This document shows positions 1 through 9,916 of a DNA stretch of 64,000 nucleotides, piece by piece. The notes under the pieces are model-generated. The model was not told the DNA's origin, made no database searches, and saw only the letters and a list, made by a program, of their open reading frames with translations. Position 1 is the stretch's first letter; each line of letters begins with the position of its first letter. The translations under genes and the position numbers were made by a program. This DNA is from Siphlonurus alternatus (taxonomy: Eukaryota; Arthropoda; Insecta; Ephemeroptera; Siphlonuridae), in the NCBI GenBank assembly GCA_949825025.1, contig OX463781.1, positions 37,845,950-37,909,949 of the forward strand, in the 5' to 3' direction.

Positions 1-1
1 C

Positions 2-1282
2 GAACACAGCTCACATGATACAACTTCTTTTGATTCATCAAAACAAAATACACAAATTATAAACATTTTAGGAAATACAATAACATTAACTAGTTCATCA
101 GAAGAAGAGCATAGCTATTTTGACGCGAATAACACAGAAAAATTAGATACACAGCCCCATTCTTCTACCCCACATACGTCACAATCTTCTAGTAGTAAAT
201 TAGAAGGTTCTACAGTTTCACCCATAAGAACAGAGGAAGAAAATAGAAGTTATTTAAATAGTCTATCATTTGAGGAAAACATTCTTTTGAACACAATGAC
301 AGATCCTCCAGGAGGTAACGATAATGATGCAGGGGGCAGCAATAATGATGCTTCGGCAGTATTTACACCAACAACAATGTCAGTAAAAATGAATCCTGGA
401 GTCTTCTCAGGGAAGAATTCAGAAGAAATAGATGATTTCATTATAAAATTTGAACGAGCTTGTCGAGTTAATGGGTGGAAAAATTCTACAGATAAGGCAC
501 GTTATTTACCTTGCTATTTAGTCGGGCCAGCTGCTATATGGTTAGAAAATTTTGAGTCCACGAACCCGGAAGGTTGTAATGATTATGAAACTTTAAAGTC
601 AACAATAAAAAAAGAATTTGCACCGAAAATACCAGTAGACAGAGCTGAGTATAAATTTAGAACTATCAAACAAGGGGATGACGAATCAGTCGAGGAATAT
701 TATCAATCAGTTTTGAAATTATGCAGACAAGTAAATCCAAATATGGATGACGCAGACAAAGTTCGGCATTTGTTACATGGTTTGTCTAAAAAAATAATCA
801 AGGACGTAATGCTCTTAAAGAATGACACACCCGCTGAACTTTTGGCAAATAGTAGGAAGGTTGAAATAGCCAACTTCTATGCTCAAGATCCCACTAAGAA
901 AGGGGAAGAAGTTATGACAAAAATTGCAGAACAACTTAGTGAATTAACAAAAATTACGAAAGACGCGAACACTAAGAAGGAAAATAATACTCAAGAGACA
1001 ACCGCAGGTAATAATGGTCAAAATAACTTTCAGAGACCATCAGGTTTTAATACAAATAATTACAATCGAGGCGGACAGCGATATCAAGGCAACAGATACT
1101 TTAATAATAACGGATTGAATCGAGGAAACATGAGGAATAATCAAGAAGTTTCTGCACGCACCACAGATGGTAGAGTCGTTTGTTTCCGGTGCAAACGTGT
1201 CGGTCACTATGCATCCAGTTGCCGAGCTAACTTAAGAGGTAATGGTCGTCAAAATAACCAGGGAAACGCCAGAAACCAGTAG
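2..1282 (+). CDS. gag: Gag polyprotein (partial, 5' end off window)
   Basis: The frame is open from position 2 to the TAG at 1280-1282, so about 426 codons are visible and the true start is upstream; the ATG at 296 is internal. Residues 1-95 are Ser/Thr/Glu-rich. Residues about 110-300 resemble the Retrotrans_gag capsid family, with the AIWLENFE and EYYQSVLKLC segments. The C-terminal third is Asn/Arg-rich and ends in a CCHC zinc knuckle, C394-x2-C397-x4-H402-x4-C407, expected to bind genomic RNA. Gag would assemble the particle in the cytoplasm. Classical errantivirus Gags usually lack this knuckle, so the combination with a baculovirus-F-like Env is notable. The stop codon sits inside the hairpin of the frameshift signal that leads to pol. 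Confidence 0.88.
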   Translation, partial: EHSSHDTTSFDSSKQNTQIINILGNTITLTSSSEEEHSYFDANNTEKLDTQPHSSTPHTSQSSSSKLEGSTVSPIRTEEENRSYLNSLSFEENILLNTMTDPPGGNDNDAGGSNNDASAVFTPTTMSVKMNPGVFSGKNSEEIDDFIIKFERACRVNGWKNSTDKARYLPCYLVGPAAIWLENFESTNPEGCNDYETLKSTIKKEFAPKIPVDRAEYKFRTIKQGDDESVEEYYQSVLKLCRQVNPNMDDADKVRHLLHGLSKKIIKDVMLLKNDTPAELLANSRKVEIANFYAQDPTKKGEEVMTKIAEQLSELTKITKDANTKKENNTQETTAGNNGQNNFQRPSGFNTNNYNRGGQRYQGNRYFNNNGLNRGNMRNNQEVSARTTDGRVVCFRCKRVGHYASSCRANLRGNGRQNNQGNARNQ

Positions 1283-1527
1283 GGCATAGAGGCAACCCTA
1301 CTGTAAGTTCTATCAACAATAGAAAATCCAGAAATAAAAATTACTCGGATCACGATAGATATCGCCTCTACAATAAAAAATTCAAACAAAATCACAGCCG
1401 CCCTGCTTACAACAATTATAGGAGCAATAAATTTAATAATTACAACAAAAATATTCAAACAATTTCCAAAATAGACCAAAATATTCAGGTCAATGGTATC
1501 CCAACAAATTTGACAAAAAATATTTAA
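1231..1527 (+). other. -1 frame leader of pol, ending in a premature stop
   Basis: This is the frame entered after a -1 slip at 1267. It is open from 1231 to the TAA at 1525-1527 and encodes Asn/Tyr/Arg/Lys-rich low-complexity sequence. The main pol frame, one step further on, is open only from 1440 (TAA at 1437-1439). The two frames overlap at 1440-1527 and have the same Asn/Tyr-rich composition, so they are probably one leader split by a single-base deletion (or two-base insertion), perhaps in the A-runs near 1446-1451. As it stands, frameshifted ribosomes would stop at 1527 before reaching protease. A homopolymer error in the assembly would look the same. Confidence 0.6.
1261..1303 (+). 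promoter_or_regulatory. Programmed -1 ribosomal frameshift signal at the gag/pol junction
   Basis: GGGAAAC at 1261-1267 lies exactly in the gag frame as G GGA AAC, a canonical X XXY YYZ slippery heptamer. Nine bases later a perfect 8-bp stem forms: CAGTAGGG (1277-1284) with CCCTACTG (1296-1303), around an 11-nt loop. The gag stop (1280-1282) is in the 5' arm. The -1 frame is open from 1231 to 1527. Heptamer, spacer and stem together make a standard retroviral frameshift element; efficiency cannot be judged from sequence. Confidence 0.82.
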
Positions 1528-4500
1528 ACGCCATGTATAATAATTATGAGCGACATCAAAATAATATTTGGTCACGAGAACATAATCACCGTCGGTCTCA
1601 TCCCAGCAATCAAAACAGACAATGTAAAAACAATTACCACACTAACAAAAACTATGCAGACAAAAGTAATCCGACAATTGGAACTTTAAATCATGAAAAA
1701 TATAATGATAAGAAGAGATATATCCCTAGATATCAGAGGTATGAGCCATCTTACAGGCCATCCCATTATAATAGACAGCAAAGAAGGGACTACCATAACA
1801 GACAGTCTCCGCATAATGAAAATTATCAAAGAAGTTATCAGTACAAAGACAATACAAATAAAAAACAAGAACATTATAATAATAATAACTACATGCATAA
1901 GAAACGGAGTTTTTCAAATAATTATTTTCAAAGCCGAAACCAAAATAATTCAAATTACAGGCCAAGAGAAGCTCCTATTCCAAAAAGGGAACATGAAAGA
2001 ACTTTTAATGCTGCAGGTCAAAATTTTAATAATAATAACAATCGAAGTAATTACACTCATAGAAAAACAGGAGGGTCAAATGATTATATTCATCGCAGAG
2101 GACCAAATCATTCAAGTTACAGACCAAGGGAACCACATGGCCTGAACAAAAGGTATTCAAGAAGACTTAATCCTGAAACTCAAAATTACTACCCAAATAG
2201 ATATCAATGGCGAAATCCAGATCACGGAAATGAACGAATCAAAGTAAGTTCATCTCGAATTCCAGACGTTTCTAATAAAGCAGAAGCAGAATCTTGCAGT
2301 GATTTAACTGACAATGAATTTTTAAGTGTTGAATCTGACGAAGACTCAGAAAGTTCTATTTCAGACGCTAGCATAATTACTAATAGTGATATACCGCAAA
2401 GAATGGGCGTGTTAGACAATAAGGAAACAATTTTATTATTCGATACAGGAGCAACCATTAATTGCGTGGACTACAAGTTTCTCGGTAGAAAAAAATTACG
2501 TAAAGCTGATAACATAAATTTAAAAACAGCGAACAAAGTGCCAGTGGACGTAATAGGATACACTAAGGTTATGTTAAAAATGGGACAATTTCAGACGAGA
2601 ATAACCATCTATGCTGTCAAAAATTTACTTCACAATGTAATTCTAGGCTCAAATTTCCATAAAAAGTTCAAAATTAACGTTAACCACGAAGGAAAATATA
2701 TGGATTTGTATCAAAACGGTAAAAAGATAACTATAGGTTTTGGAGAAAATAATGATTGGGTAGATTTTTCAGATATAGAGTTGGAAGAAAAAATAGCTCA
2801 TGTAAAAATACAAGATGAAATTACATTGAAACCACTGGAGAAAAAAGCTGTCAAAGTTTCAGTTCATAATGCAATTACAGGGAACGTCTCAATTCTTGAA
2901 CCCAATGTTAATTTTTGCATGAAACATTCTATATTTATACCTTGTGGAATTTTTAACAACAAAAAAATAAACAAAATTTGGGTGGAGAACTTGAAAAATA
3001 CTGAAAATCTTATTTTCAAAAATACAACACTGGGAACTTTACAATCAATTAAAGAGGAAGAAATTATTAATTTAAATAAAAAAGAAAAGAAAATGACTAA
3101 AATTAAATCTGTTTCTAAATTAAAAAGTACAACAATGAAGGAAGAACCAACTTTAAACTCTGATTCAGATTGGGAAACGATAAGTAATAATTCAGAAAAA
3201 AATGAAATAAAGTTAGAACAAAACAATGCAAAAATTAACATCATTAAAGTAACTGAAATTGGGCCAATGTTAAAAGGAGATGTTTATATTGGTAATATTA
3301 ATGGCGGAAGTAAAAGTCACAAAAGCTTAATGCAAGAAGTGGAGAAAAATCTGATAAAACCTTCTCATTACAGTGAAATCACTCCCAGGTTACTAAAGTA
3401 CCCTGAAAACAAAAACCAAAAATTAATACAACATTTCATAGTTGAAAGTAAACAACCCCAAGAGGTAACAACATCTATTTGTGCTTGGCAATTAAACAAA
3501 ACTAATCCAGATCCCAAAATTACTAGAAATGATACAGATAAGAGAAAATTATGCTCGATTATGTGCTTAGAAATAAATTCTGAAGGCGACATTTTAAAAC
3601 AAATTGATATTAACCCTGATATGCCTCCTGAAGAATATAAAAAAGTTCAAAATTTGCTTCTTGAATTTAAGGATTGTTTTGTTCAGAGCCTGGCTGATTT
3701 TGAAGAAGCAGACGTACCTCCTATTAAAATTAATTTAATTGACAATGAAGTAGTAAGGCAGAGACCTTACAGAGTAGCTCACAGAGAAAAACAATACTTA
3801 AAGCAACATATAGATGAACTCCTTAAGTGTGGCATCATAAGCCCTAGCTACTCCCCTTACGGTAGCCCTATTATTTTAGTGCGCAGGGATGAAAAGAGGA
3901 CCAGGATGGTGTGTGATTTTAGAAAAATAAATGAGAAAATTAGGTACGAAAACTACCCCCTACCCTTACTAGAACAGCTACTCTCAAGTTTAGCAGGATC
4001 CAGCGTCTACACGACTCTAGATCTAATGAGTGGTTATTACCAGCTACCTCTTACAAAGGAGAGTAAAGACATTACAAGCATAGTTTGCTGGCTTGGAGCC
4101 TTCAGATTTAACCGTCTCCCTATGGGGATGAGCATCTCCGGGGGTGCTTTTCAGAGAACTCTCGATTATGTAATGAAAGATTTGCTTTATAATGGTTTAT
4201 TAATGTATGTTGACGATGCTTTAGTATATGGAGTAGATTGGATAGATCATTATAATAATTTAAGGGCTGTTTTAGAGCGGTTCAGGAAACACAAACTGAA
4301 ACTCAATTTATTAAAAAGTAAAGTCGGTTATACGGAAACTATTGTACTAGGCCATCTTGTAACTAAAGAGGGCTTGTTGCCCAATAAAAATAAAGTAAGA
4401 GCGATCGAAAATTTTAAAACCCCAACAAAATTAAGGGATGTAAGAGCATTTATTGGGATGATAACGTTTTACAAAAAATTTATTGAGAATTTCACCGATA

Positions 4501-6341
4501 AGGCTAAACCACTTTACGAATTGCTTAAAAAGAACAAAAAATTTCAGTGGACAGAAACCAAAAATTCGGCATTTCAGACATTGAAGACAGCATTAATTTC
4601 GGCCCCTGTTCTAACACATTTAAAAGACAACATGGGGTTAGAAGTACGAGTAGACGCAAGTAATTATGGACTTGGAATTATCTTACTCTCAGTCGAGCCA
4701 GATGGGACGAAACCCCTCTATTTCGGCTCCCGAAAACTATCAAATTCCGAAATGAAATTCTCATCTGGAGAGAAGGAAGTACTCGCTTTCGTATATGCAT
4801 TGCAAGTTTTCAGACCATATTTATGGGGGAAAGAATTCATAGTTCGCAGTGATAATTGCGTAGTTTGCTACCTGAAAAATAGTAAAAATAATACTGGTAG
4901 GGTTGCACGCTGGGCAATCAAGGCACAAGAATTTCGGTACACTGTAATCCACAGAAAAGGATCACATAATTCAGACGTCGATTTTTTGTCGCGTTATCCG
5001 GTCGATGAACCCACTTCGGAAGAACAAGAATGGGCCAAAGAGGTACCCTTGATGACAATTAGTCAGATAGATTTACCTAAATTACAGAAAGAAGATAAAT
5101 ATATTAATGAATTACGAGAAGCGGTAGAAAATCCAGACAGTGCTACTTCAGCCATGAAACGCAAGGCGCGAAGTTATGTTATTGATAAAGACATATTGTA
5201 TCGTAAAAATTATGCAAACACAGGTAATAAAAAACTAATAGTGATACCGGAGAGTTTAGTTAAAAATATTATCGAAGAGTACCATGATAACTTAATTGGG
5301 GGAAGACATTTTGGCGTAGCAAGGACTTACGGTAAAAATAGCCACAAATATTATTGGGAAAACATGTTAAAAATTATTCAGAAGTATGTCCAATCATGTG
5401 ACTCGTGCCAGGCACGTAAAAAGCCTACTCAAGCCCCACCTGGATTGCTACAACCAGTGTACCAGGGTCAGCCGAAATTTTCAGCACTATGTATTGATGG
5501 ACTAGGTCCATTTGTGAGGTCACATGAGGGCAACATATACGTTATTGTTTTAATTGATTATGCAACCAAGTATGCTGTTGCCAAGGCAGTTCCAGCAGCT
5601 ACCGCAGTTGAGGTAGCCAAATTTTTATTCGAAGATATAATTTGCAAGTTTGGCATGTTTGCAACACTACATTCTGACCGGGGCCAAATATTCAAATCTA
5701 AGGTAGTTACTGAGCTAGTGAGACTCATGGGAGCTAAAAGTACCTTCTCCCCAGCATTCTGTCCCTTTGTAGCAGGTCAAGTCGAAAGAAACAACGCTAC
5801 AATTTGTCAATTTCTCAGTTTTTACTGTAGCACGACACAAAAAGATTGGTGCCAGTATTTACAACCAGCGGTGTTTAATTACAATATTTGTGTACAAGAA
5901 TCCACTAAATATTCCCCATATTACCTAGTATTTTGTCATGAACCCATTTTACCCGCTGATTTAGCATTAAATGTTGAATTTGAGACAGATACAGCTGAAA
6001 ATCTGTGTACTAAGTTTCAAGAAGTACGTAAGGACGTTTTAAAAAACATAAAAGCCGCCCAAGCAGCGCAGAAAAAGCGCCACGATGCAAAACACAGACA
6101 TGTTGAATATGCAGTAGGAGAAAAAGTTAAATTATATGTACCCATTAGACAGAAAAATAAATCAGATAAGCTGCAAATGAAATTTATTGGACCAGTAATT
6201 GTAACTGCTAAAAAAACTGATGTGACATATGAAGTAGAAATGAAGAGAGGGAAAAATACATTTAAGGACATAGTACATGTCACCAGAATGAAGAAGTTTT
6301 ATGACCGTAAAGATTGGAGACCCTCATTACGTGATAATTAA
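1440..6341 (+). CDS. pol: Pol polyprotein: protease, reverse transcriptase, RNase H, integrase
   Basis: The frame is stop-free from 1440; the first ATG is 1533, but this part would normally be made as Gag-Pol rather than from its own start. Numbering from 1533: a low-complexity Asn/Arg/Tyr region to about 260; aspartic protease DTGA at 304-307 with the partner ILGSNF; RT with CDFRKIN and YVDD at 892-895; RNase H with D1041 in VDASNYG; integrase zinc finger H1251, H1259, C1289, C1292; catalytic D1322, D1382, E1418 with exactly 35 residues between the last two; and a GPF/Y-like tail (KFIGPV). All key residues are present and there is no internal stop over 1602 codons. It copies the RNA genome into DNA and integrates it. 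The only fault is the break from the gag side (1440-1527). Confidence 0.93.
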   Translation, partial: LQQKYSNNFQNRPKYSGQWYPNKFDKKYLNAMYNNYERHQNNIWSREHNHRRSHPSNQNRQCKNNYHTNKNYADKSNPTIGTLNHEKYNDKKRYIPRYQRYEPSYRPSHYNRQQRRDYHNRQSPHNENYQRSYQYKDNTNKKQEHYNNNNYMHKKRSFSNNYFQSRNQNNSNYRPREAPIPKREHERTFNAAGQNFNNNNNRSNYTHRKTGGSNDYIHRRGPNHSSYRPREPHGLNKRYSRRLNPETQNYYPNRYQWRNPDHGNERIKVSSSRIPDVSNKAEAESCSDLTDNEFLSVESDEDSESSISDASIITNSDIPQRMGVLDNKETILLFDTGATINCVDYKFLGRKKLRKADNINLKTANKVPVDVIGYTKVMLKMGQFQTRITIYAVKNLLHNVILGSNFHKKFKINVNHEGKYMDLYQNGKKITIGFGENNDWVDFSDIELEEKIAHVKIQDEITLKPLEKKAVKVSVHNAITGNVSILEPNVNFCMKHSIFIPCGIFNNKKINKIWVENLKNTENLIFKNTTLGTLQSIKEEEIINLNKKEKKMTKIKSVSKLKSTTMKEEPTLNSDSDWETISNNSEKNEIKLEQNNAKINIIKVTEIGPMLKGDVYIGNINGGSKSHKSLMQEVEKNLIKPSHYSEITPRLLKYPENKNQKLIQHFIVESKQPQEVTTSICAWQLNKTNPDPKITRNDTDKRKLCSIMCLEINSEGDILKQIDINPDMPPEEYKKVQNLLLEFKDCFVQSLADFEEADVPPIKINLIDNEVVRQRPYRVAHREKQYLKQHIDELLKCGIISPSYSPYGSPIILVRRDEKRTRMVCDFRKINEKIRYENYPLPLLEQLLSSLAGSSVYTTLDLMSGYYQLPLTKESKDITSIVCWLGAFRFNRLPMGMSISGGAFQRTLDYVMKDLLYNGLLMYVDDALVYGVDWIDHYNNLRAVLERFRKHKLKLNLLKSKVGYTETIVLGHLVTKEGLLPNKNKVRAIENFKTPTKLRDVRAFIGMITFYKKFIENFTDKAKPLYELLKKNKKFQWTETKNSAFQTLKTALISAPVLTHLKDNMGLEVRVDASNYGLGIILLSVEPDGTKPLYFGSRKLSNSEMKFSSGEKEVLAFVYALQVFRPYLWGKEFIVRSDNCVVCYLKNSKNNTGRVARWAIKAQEFRYTVIHRKGSHNSDVDFLSRYPVDEPTSEEQEWAKEVPLMTISQIDLPKLQKEDKYINELREAVENPDSATSAMKRKARSYVIDKDILYRKNYANTGNKKLIVIPESLVKNIIEEYHDNLIGGRHFGVARTYGKNSHKYYWENMLKIIQKYVQSCDSCQARKKPTQAPPGLLQPVYQGQPKFSALCIDGLGPFVRSHEGNIYVIVLIDYATKYAVAKAVPAATAVEVAKFLFEDIICKFGMFATLHSDRGQIFKSKVVTELVRLMGAKSTFSPAFCPFVAGQVERNNATICQFLSFYCSTTQKDWCQYLQPAVFNYNICVQESTKYSPYYLVFCHEPILPADLALNVEFETDTAENLCTKFQEVRKDVLKNIKAAQAAQKKRHDAKHRHVEYAVGEKVKLYVPIRQKNKSDKLQMKFIGPVIVTAKKTDVTYEVEMKRGKNTFKDIVHVTRMKKFYDRKDWRPSLRDN

Positions 6342-6626
6342 ATTTGTAATTTGTTGCAACAAAAATAGTAAGAAGGAAATATTAATAAGTGAGCATTATG
6401 GGGAATGAAATAATTTTAAAATAAAATACTGTAAACTAATGCCGTTGGCAAAGTTGTCATCTTTCTGTTTCAGTGGCCTGATCAACCACGACGGCAGAAA
6501 GACACGTCTTTTGTAGATTCAGTTTGGTATAGTTCAGTTATTTTATTTTAAAAAAAAAAAAAAAAAAAAAACAAAGAAAAATATAGCTATAAAATATTTA
6601 ATTTAGTAGTAGATTAAATTTTAACA
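6342..6626 (+). promoter_or_regulatory. pol-env spacer with env 3' splice site and A-run
   Basis: A branch-point-like ACTAAT (6435-6440) lies about 33 nt before a pyrimidine-rich acceptor, ctttctgtttcag, with AG at 6472-6473. No ATG occurs between this site and the env ATG at 6627, so a message spliced here would start translation at env. An A-run follows at about 6550-6570. Splicing from the LTR donor into this site is inferred by analogy with insect env-bearing gypsy elements. Confidence 0.6.
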
Positions 6627-8582
6627 ATGGCCATAATTTTTATTTGGTTTACTGCTATTTTGATATTTAAATCAACGAACGTTTATTGTATCGAGAAAGG
6701 AGAACAGATTTTCGATTCTGATGATTTTATTAATGTGCCGGCACGCATAATTACTGGTATACATTTTAGAGAATTAAATGATGTAGTTTTGTATGAGTCA
6801 ACAATTCCTATAATATATGAGACGTTTTTCCCTGATATCGAATTAAAAGTAGAAAAGCAAAATATATCTAAACTTGTTTGTAAAACCGATTATAAAGCAT
6901 TTTGCGAGTTAACCACTTGGATTGATGAAATCGATAATAAAATACTAGAGGAATTAAATAGGGCTAATAGTGCTTTAAATGACAAAAATGTGTTGCGACA
7001 CAGAAGTCCCAGGGCATTAGATTTTATAGGACGAGCACTAGAATGGTGCTGTGGGATAGCCAGTGAAAGTACTTTTAGAGCATTATTTACGGATGTACAT
7101 AGAATTAATGAAAGAGTAGATTTAATTAAAAACTCTGTTTTAAATAGTCAAGATGAAATATTAGAATTAACAGATAATATGAATCGTTTTAGTAAAGAAG
7201 TAAGAGGGGCTGTGACGTCACTAAAACAAAGTTATAAAGAATTAGTTAAAAATATAAATGAGGACAATCGGGAGAGAGAATATTGGTGGTCTAATGTAAT
7301 ATTTACTACACTTCAGTCTTTGGAACAAAATTCGAGAAGACTTTTTGATATATTAAATTATATAAAACGAAATGAAATAATTGATTCTTGTTTAGACCAT
7401 AAAATACCATCTTTAGTAGTCCCTATTCAAGTTTTTACCGCTGACTTGAAGTCTTTACAAGCGAAGATAAATAAAAGAGGGTATGAACTTTCTATACCAC
7501 CAGAATTAATAACTTTTTATTATAAATTGGAAATCACTGACTGTGAAATTTACGACACAAAAATTATAATAAGAATTAAAATTCCAATTAAAACATACGG
7601 GAGTAATTGGCGACTCCTATCTTTCACCCCTATACCATTTAAATGGAATACAACTACTTGTCAAATTGAATATGAAAACATATTTTTGGCAGTGAGCAAT
7701 AATAATATTCGCAGCATCACTCGCAATCTCCTCAGAGAATGTCGAGTTTATGAAAACAATTTGTGCTTTTTGCCACGCTATAGCTCAGATGTGTTAAATG
7801 GTCCATTATGTAATGTTAAATTATATGAAGGGGCCACGGTAGCAGAAATAAATAAATATTGCGTCTATAAGTGCCAAAGTGGCAGCAATTTGTTAATAAC
7901 TCAAATTAATGAAGACACTTTTATTATCACACATCCAACACATGATACTGAAATAAGATGTGGGAATATTACACGTAAAATAGGCGCGCAGTATGTTAAC
8001 CTCCCCGAGTCCCTGCAATTGCGCCTGCCTTGTTTTTGTTCCGTCTGGGTTGGTACCGAATTAAAAATACCTGAATTATTCCCATGTGACATTAAAGCCG
8101 TAGAAAAAGTGGGCGTAACACACGTAATACCTAGCTCATGGTCCAAAATTGAGTCCCTCCACTTAGGTTTTCAAACTCAAATTACTAAATACACTTTTCA
8201 AAACTACAGTGAGTGTCTTGATACCGAATGGGACATGAAAATAAAACATTATAAAGTAACAAGGAGATTAAATTTTGAAAAAAACAACCATGTTCAAAAT
8301 CCCCTCACAGAGATTAAATACCATGTATCCTTCGGTTTCATATTTTTTTGGCTAATTGCACTCACAGGGATACTCGGTTTAATGATTTACAAAGACCCTA
8401 ATATTTTTACATTTGAAATTTTTAAGAAGCGCACCGTTAAAGATAAAAGCAAGAATTTTGAGTTGGAAGCAAGAAATATAACAATTAATTTACATAACAC
8501 CAAAGACGTACCAGAAAATATAATAGAGAGTACTACCACTCTAATGGAGAATGATAAAGAATCCGAAGAAAAAATTGAATGA
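6627..8582 (+). CDS. env: Envelope glycoprotein, baculovirus-F/errantivirus Env-like
   Basis: The 651-codon ORF starts at ATG 6627 in a good context (A at -3, G at +4). Residues 1-21 form a hydrophobic signal peptide. A furin-type site, RHRSPR, lies at 124-129, directly followed by a hydrophobic fusion-peptide-like stretch beginning ALDFIG, the layout of baculovirus F and insect errantivirus Env proteins. Residues about 150-230 are heptad-rich and probably coiled coil. Cysteine-containing ectodomain follows, then a membrane segment at about 567-587 and a 64-residue cytoplasmic tail. The reading frame is intact. Such proteins act at the cell surface and virion membrane in fusion; here function is inferred from layout. 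A CRE-type octamer, TGACGTCA, lies inside the ORF at 7213-7220. Confidence 0.85.
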   Translation: MAIIFIWFTAILIFKSTNVYCIEKGEQIFDSDDFINVPARIITGIHFRELNDVVLYESTIPIIYETFFPDIELKVEKQNISKLVCKTDYKAFCELTTWIDEIDNKILEELNRANSALNDKNVLRHRSPRALDFIGRALEWCCGIASESTFRALFTDVHRINERVDLIKNSVLNSQDEILELTDNMNRFSKEVRGAVTSLKQSYKELVKNINEDNREREYWWSNVIFTTLQSLEQNSRRLFDILNYIKRNEIIDSCLDHKIPSLVVPIQVFTADLKSLQAKINKRGYELSIPPELITFYYKLEITDCEIYDTKIIIRIKIPIKTYGSNWRLLSFTPIPFKWNTTTCQIEYENIFLAVSNNNIRSITRNLLRECRVYENNLCFLPRYSSDVLNGPLCNVKLYEGATVAEINKYCVYKCQSGSNLLITQINEDTFIITHPTHDTEIRCGNITRKIGAQYVNLPESLQLRLPCFCSVWVGTELKIPELFPCDIKAVEKVGVTHVIPSSWSKIESLHLGFQTQITKYTFQNYSECLDTEWDMKIKHYKVTRRLNFEKNNHVQNPLTEIKYHVSFGFIFFWLIALTGILGLMIYKDPNIFTFEIFKKRTVKDKSKNFELEARNITINLHNTKDVPENIIESTTTLMENDKESEEKIE

Positions 8583-8883
8583 TTAAATACATAATTAAAA
8601 ATTAAATAATATATGTTAAAACTAGAATATTTAAAACTTTAATTTTTTGAATTTTCGCGCACTTTATTAATATACTTACAACTAATTTTCATCTAATTAA
8701 AATTCTTCTATTTATTTTATATTTTATGATTTAAGCACCATTAAATAATAACTAAATGTCTATGTAATCTATATAAATATATGTATATATGTAATTCCGT
8801 AAAAAAGAATTACCTTGATATTTAAAATTGTGAAAATAATTTACAGATAAGGAAATGAAGTGTTGGGATATTTAATGTTAAAA

Positions 8884-8930
<47 letters not shown>

Positions 8931-9368
8931 TATATAACAATTACTATTTTAACCTTTTTGCGAATCAATTTTACATGGAATGTCTTGTCTTTATTATAAA
9001 TTAATTTTATCTGCACTATAGTATATTTTTTAATTATAAGTTCTTCTAAAATTATAATGTATATTTTATGTTAAGCGATACACTATATAAAATGCGGCTA
9101 ATAACAATGAATTACAACATAATAATATTTAATTACTATGTTACACACAAAATACAATTAAACTTAATAAATATTAAAATCTTTCATTTAAATATAATTC
9201 TTAATAATATGTATATATACTACTGTATTTCAGTAGACTTTTCTTAAATCAAAATAAAATTTTCCATAAGAAAATAAGCTGTGGCAGCACCTATATATTG
9301 TACCGCAATTAATTTTTGTATATTATTTTAATTTACCACAAATATGCTAAATTAATACCATATGTTTC
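8583..9368 (+). other. AT-rich non-coding spacer between env and ORF4
   Basis: No ORF of note is seen. An (AAT)n run occupies 8884-8926. A purine-rich stretch followed by tgttggg (about 8848-8866) could recall a polypurine tract, but no matching LTR end follows. The far end carries the ORF4 acceptor. Confidence 0.5.
8884..8926. repeat. (AAT)n microsatellite
   Basis: About 14 uninterrupted AAT units inside the retroelement. Confidence 0.95.
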
Positions 9369-9378
9369 AGTCGCAATG
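9357..9378 (+). promoter_or_regulatory. 3' splice site immediately before ORF4
   Basis: A short pyrimidine-rich acceptor, atgtttcag, has its AG at 9369-9370. The first ATG after it is the ORF4 start at 9376, five bases on, with G at -3 and G at +4. This matches the arrangement at env and ORF5. Use as a splice site is inferred. Confidence 0.45.
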
Positions 9379-9873
9379 GTTTTCGAAGGCTCTTATGTCA
9401 TCCTTTTTGATGCCACTTATGGACAATATGGCTTAAGGCCAAAAGAGATATGTGTGTCATCTATCGAGGAGAACCCTACATATTGGTATTCTCATATAGA
9501 AGCCCCAACTGTGACGTCTGAACTCCCAAACTTTGTAAAAGGACAGATTAATTATCTTGAAAAACATATTCACGGAATTAAGTATGAATATGGAGCAATT
9601 CCCTTAGAAAATGCAATGAAAACAATACAATTATATACACAAGACGCAGTTGAAATTTTTACAATCGGGAGTCAGAGCAAAAATTTATTATGTTTCATGT
9701 TGGAGAGAAATATTATAAACGTGAGAGACTTGGAGATTACATTACCTAATTTAAGTTGTAATGTGTCATGCTTAGCAGCCATTCATAAAAATTTCCCTCA
9801 GAAATTTAATTGTGCAACTAACAAAGCCTATACACTAGCAAAAAAATTATGGCTTCTTGATGATGCATCAAAT

Positions 9874-9879
<6 letters not shown>
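9376..9879 (+). CDS. ORF4: 167-aa protein, possibly a degenerate DEDDh exonuclease-like fold
   Basis: The first ATG (9376) lies just after a splice-acceptor-like sequence; the frame is open a little further upstream but without an ATG. The N-terminus (residues 5-33) reads as strand, FDATYG turn, strand (YVILFDATYG then KEICVSSI), followed by an INYLEKHIHGI segment (58-68) and alternating helices and strands. This recalls DEDDh/RNase H-fold exonuclease-like proteins that occur as uncharacterised proteins in insects, but the second acidic residue of a DxE motif is Thr here (D12-A-T14), so catalysis is doubtful. The family guess is from memory of pattern, not a search. Its position between env and the LTR suggests an accessory gene of the retroelement. 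The stop TAA runs directly into a poly(A) run. It could instead be an exon of a host gene or a captured cDNA. Confidence 0.55.

Positions 9880-9914
<35 letters not shown>
9878..9914 (+). repeat. Poly(A) run abutting the ORF4 stop
   Basis: About 37 consecutive A begin within the ORF4 TAA codon, followed by AT-rich sequence. No AATAAA lies in the last part of ORF4. It may be a simple homopolymer or the tail of a retroposed copy. Confidence 0.8.

Positions 9915-9916
<2 letters not shown>

Noticed and set aside
1693..2145. 150-codon ORF inside pol
   Set aside because: Out-of-frame shadow of the Asn/Tyr-rich pol leader; several antisense frames there are shadows too.
8848..9300. A first 3' LTR beginning tgttggg after a purine stretch
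   Set aside because: No TG...CA boundary pair, promoter or poly(A) arrangement could be found; the 13287 LTR is far better.
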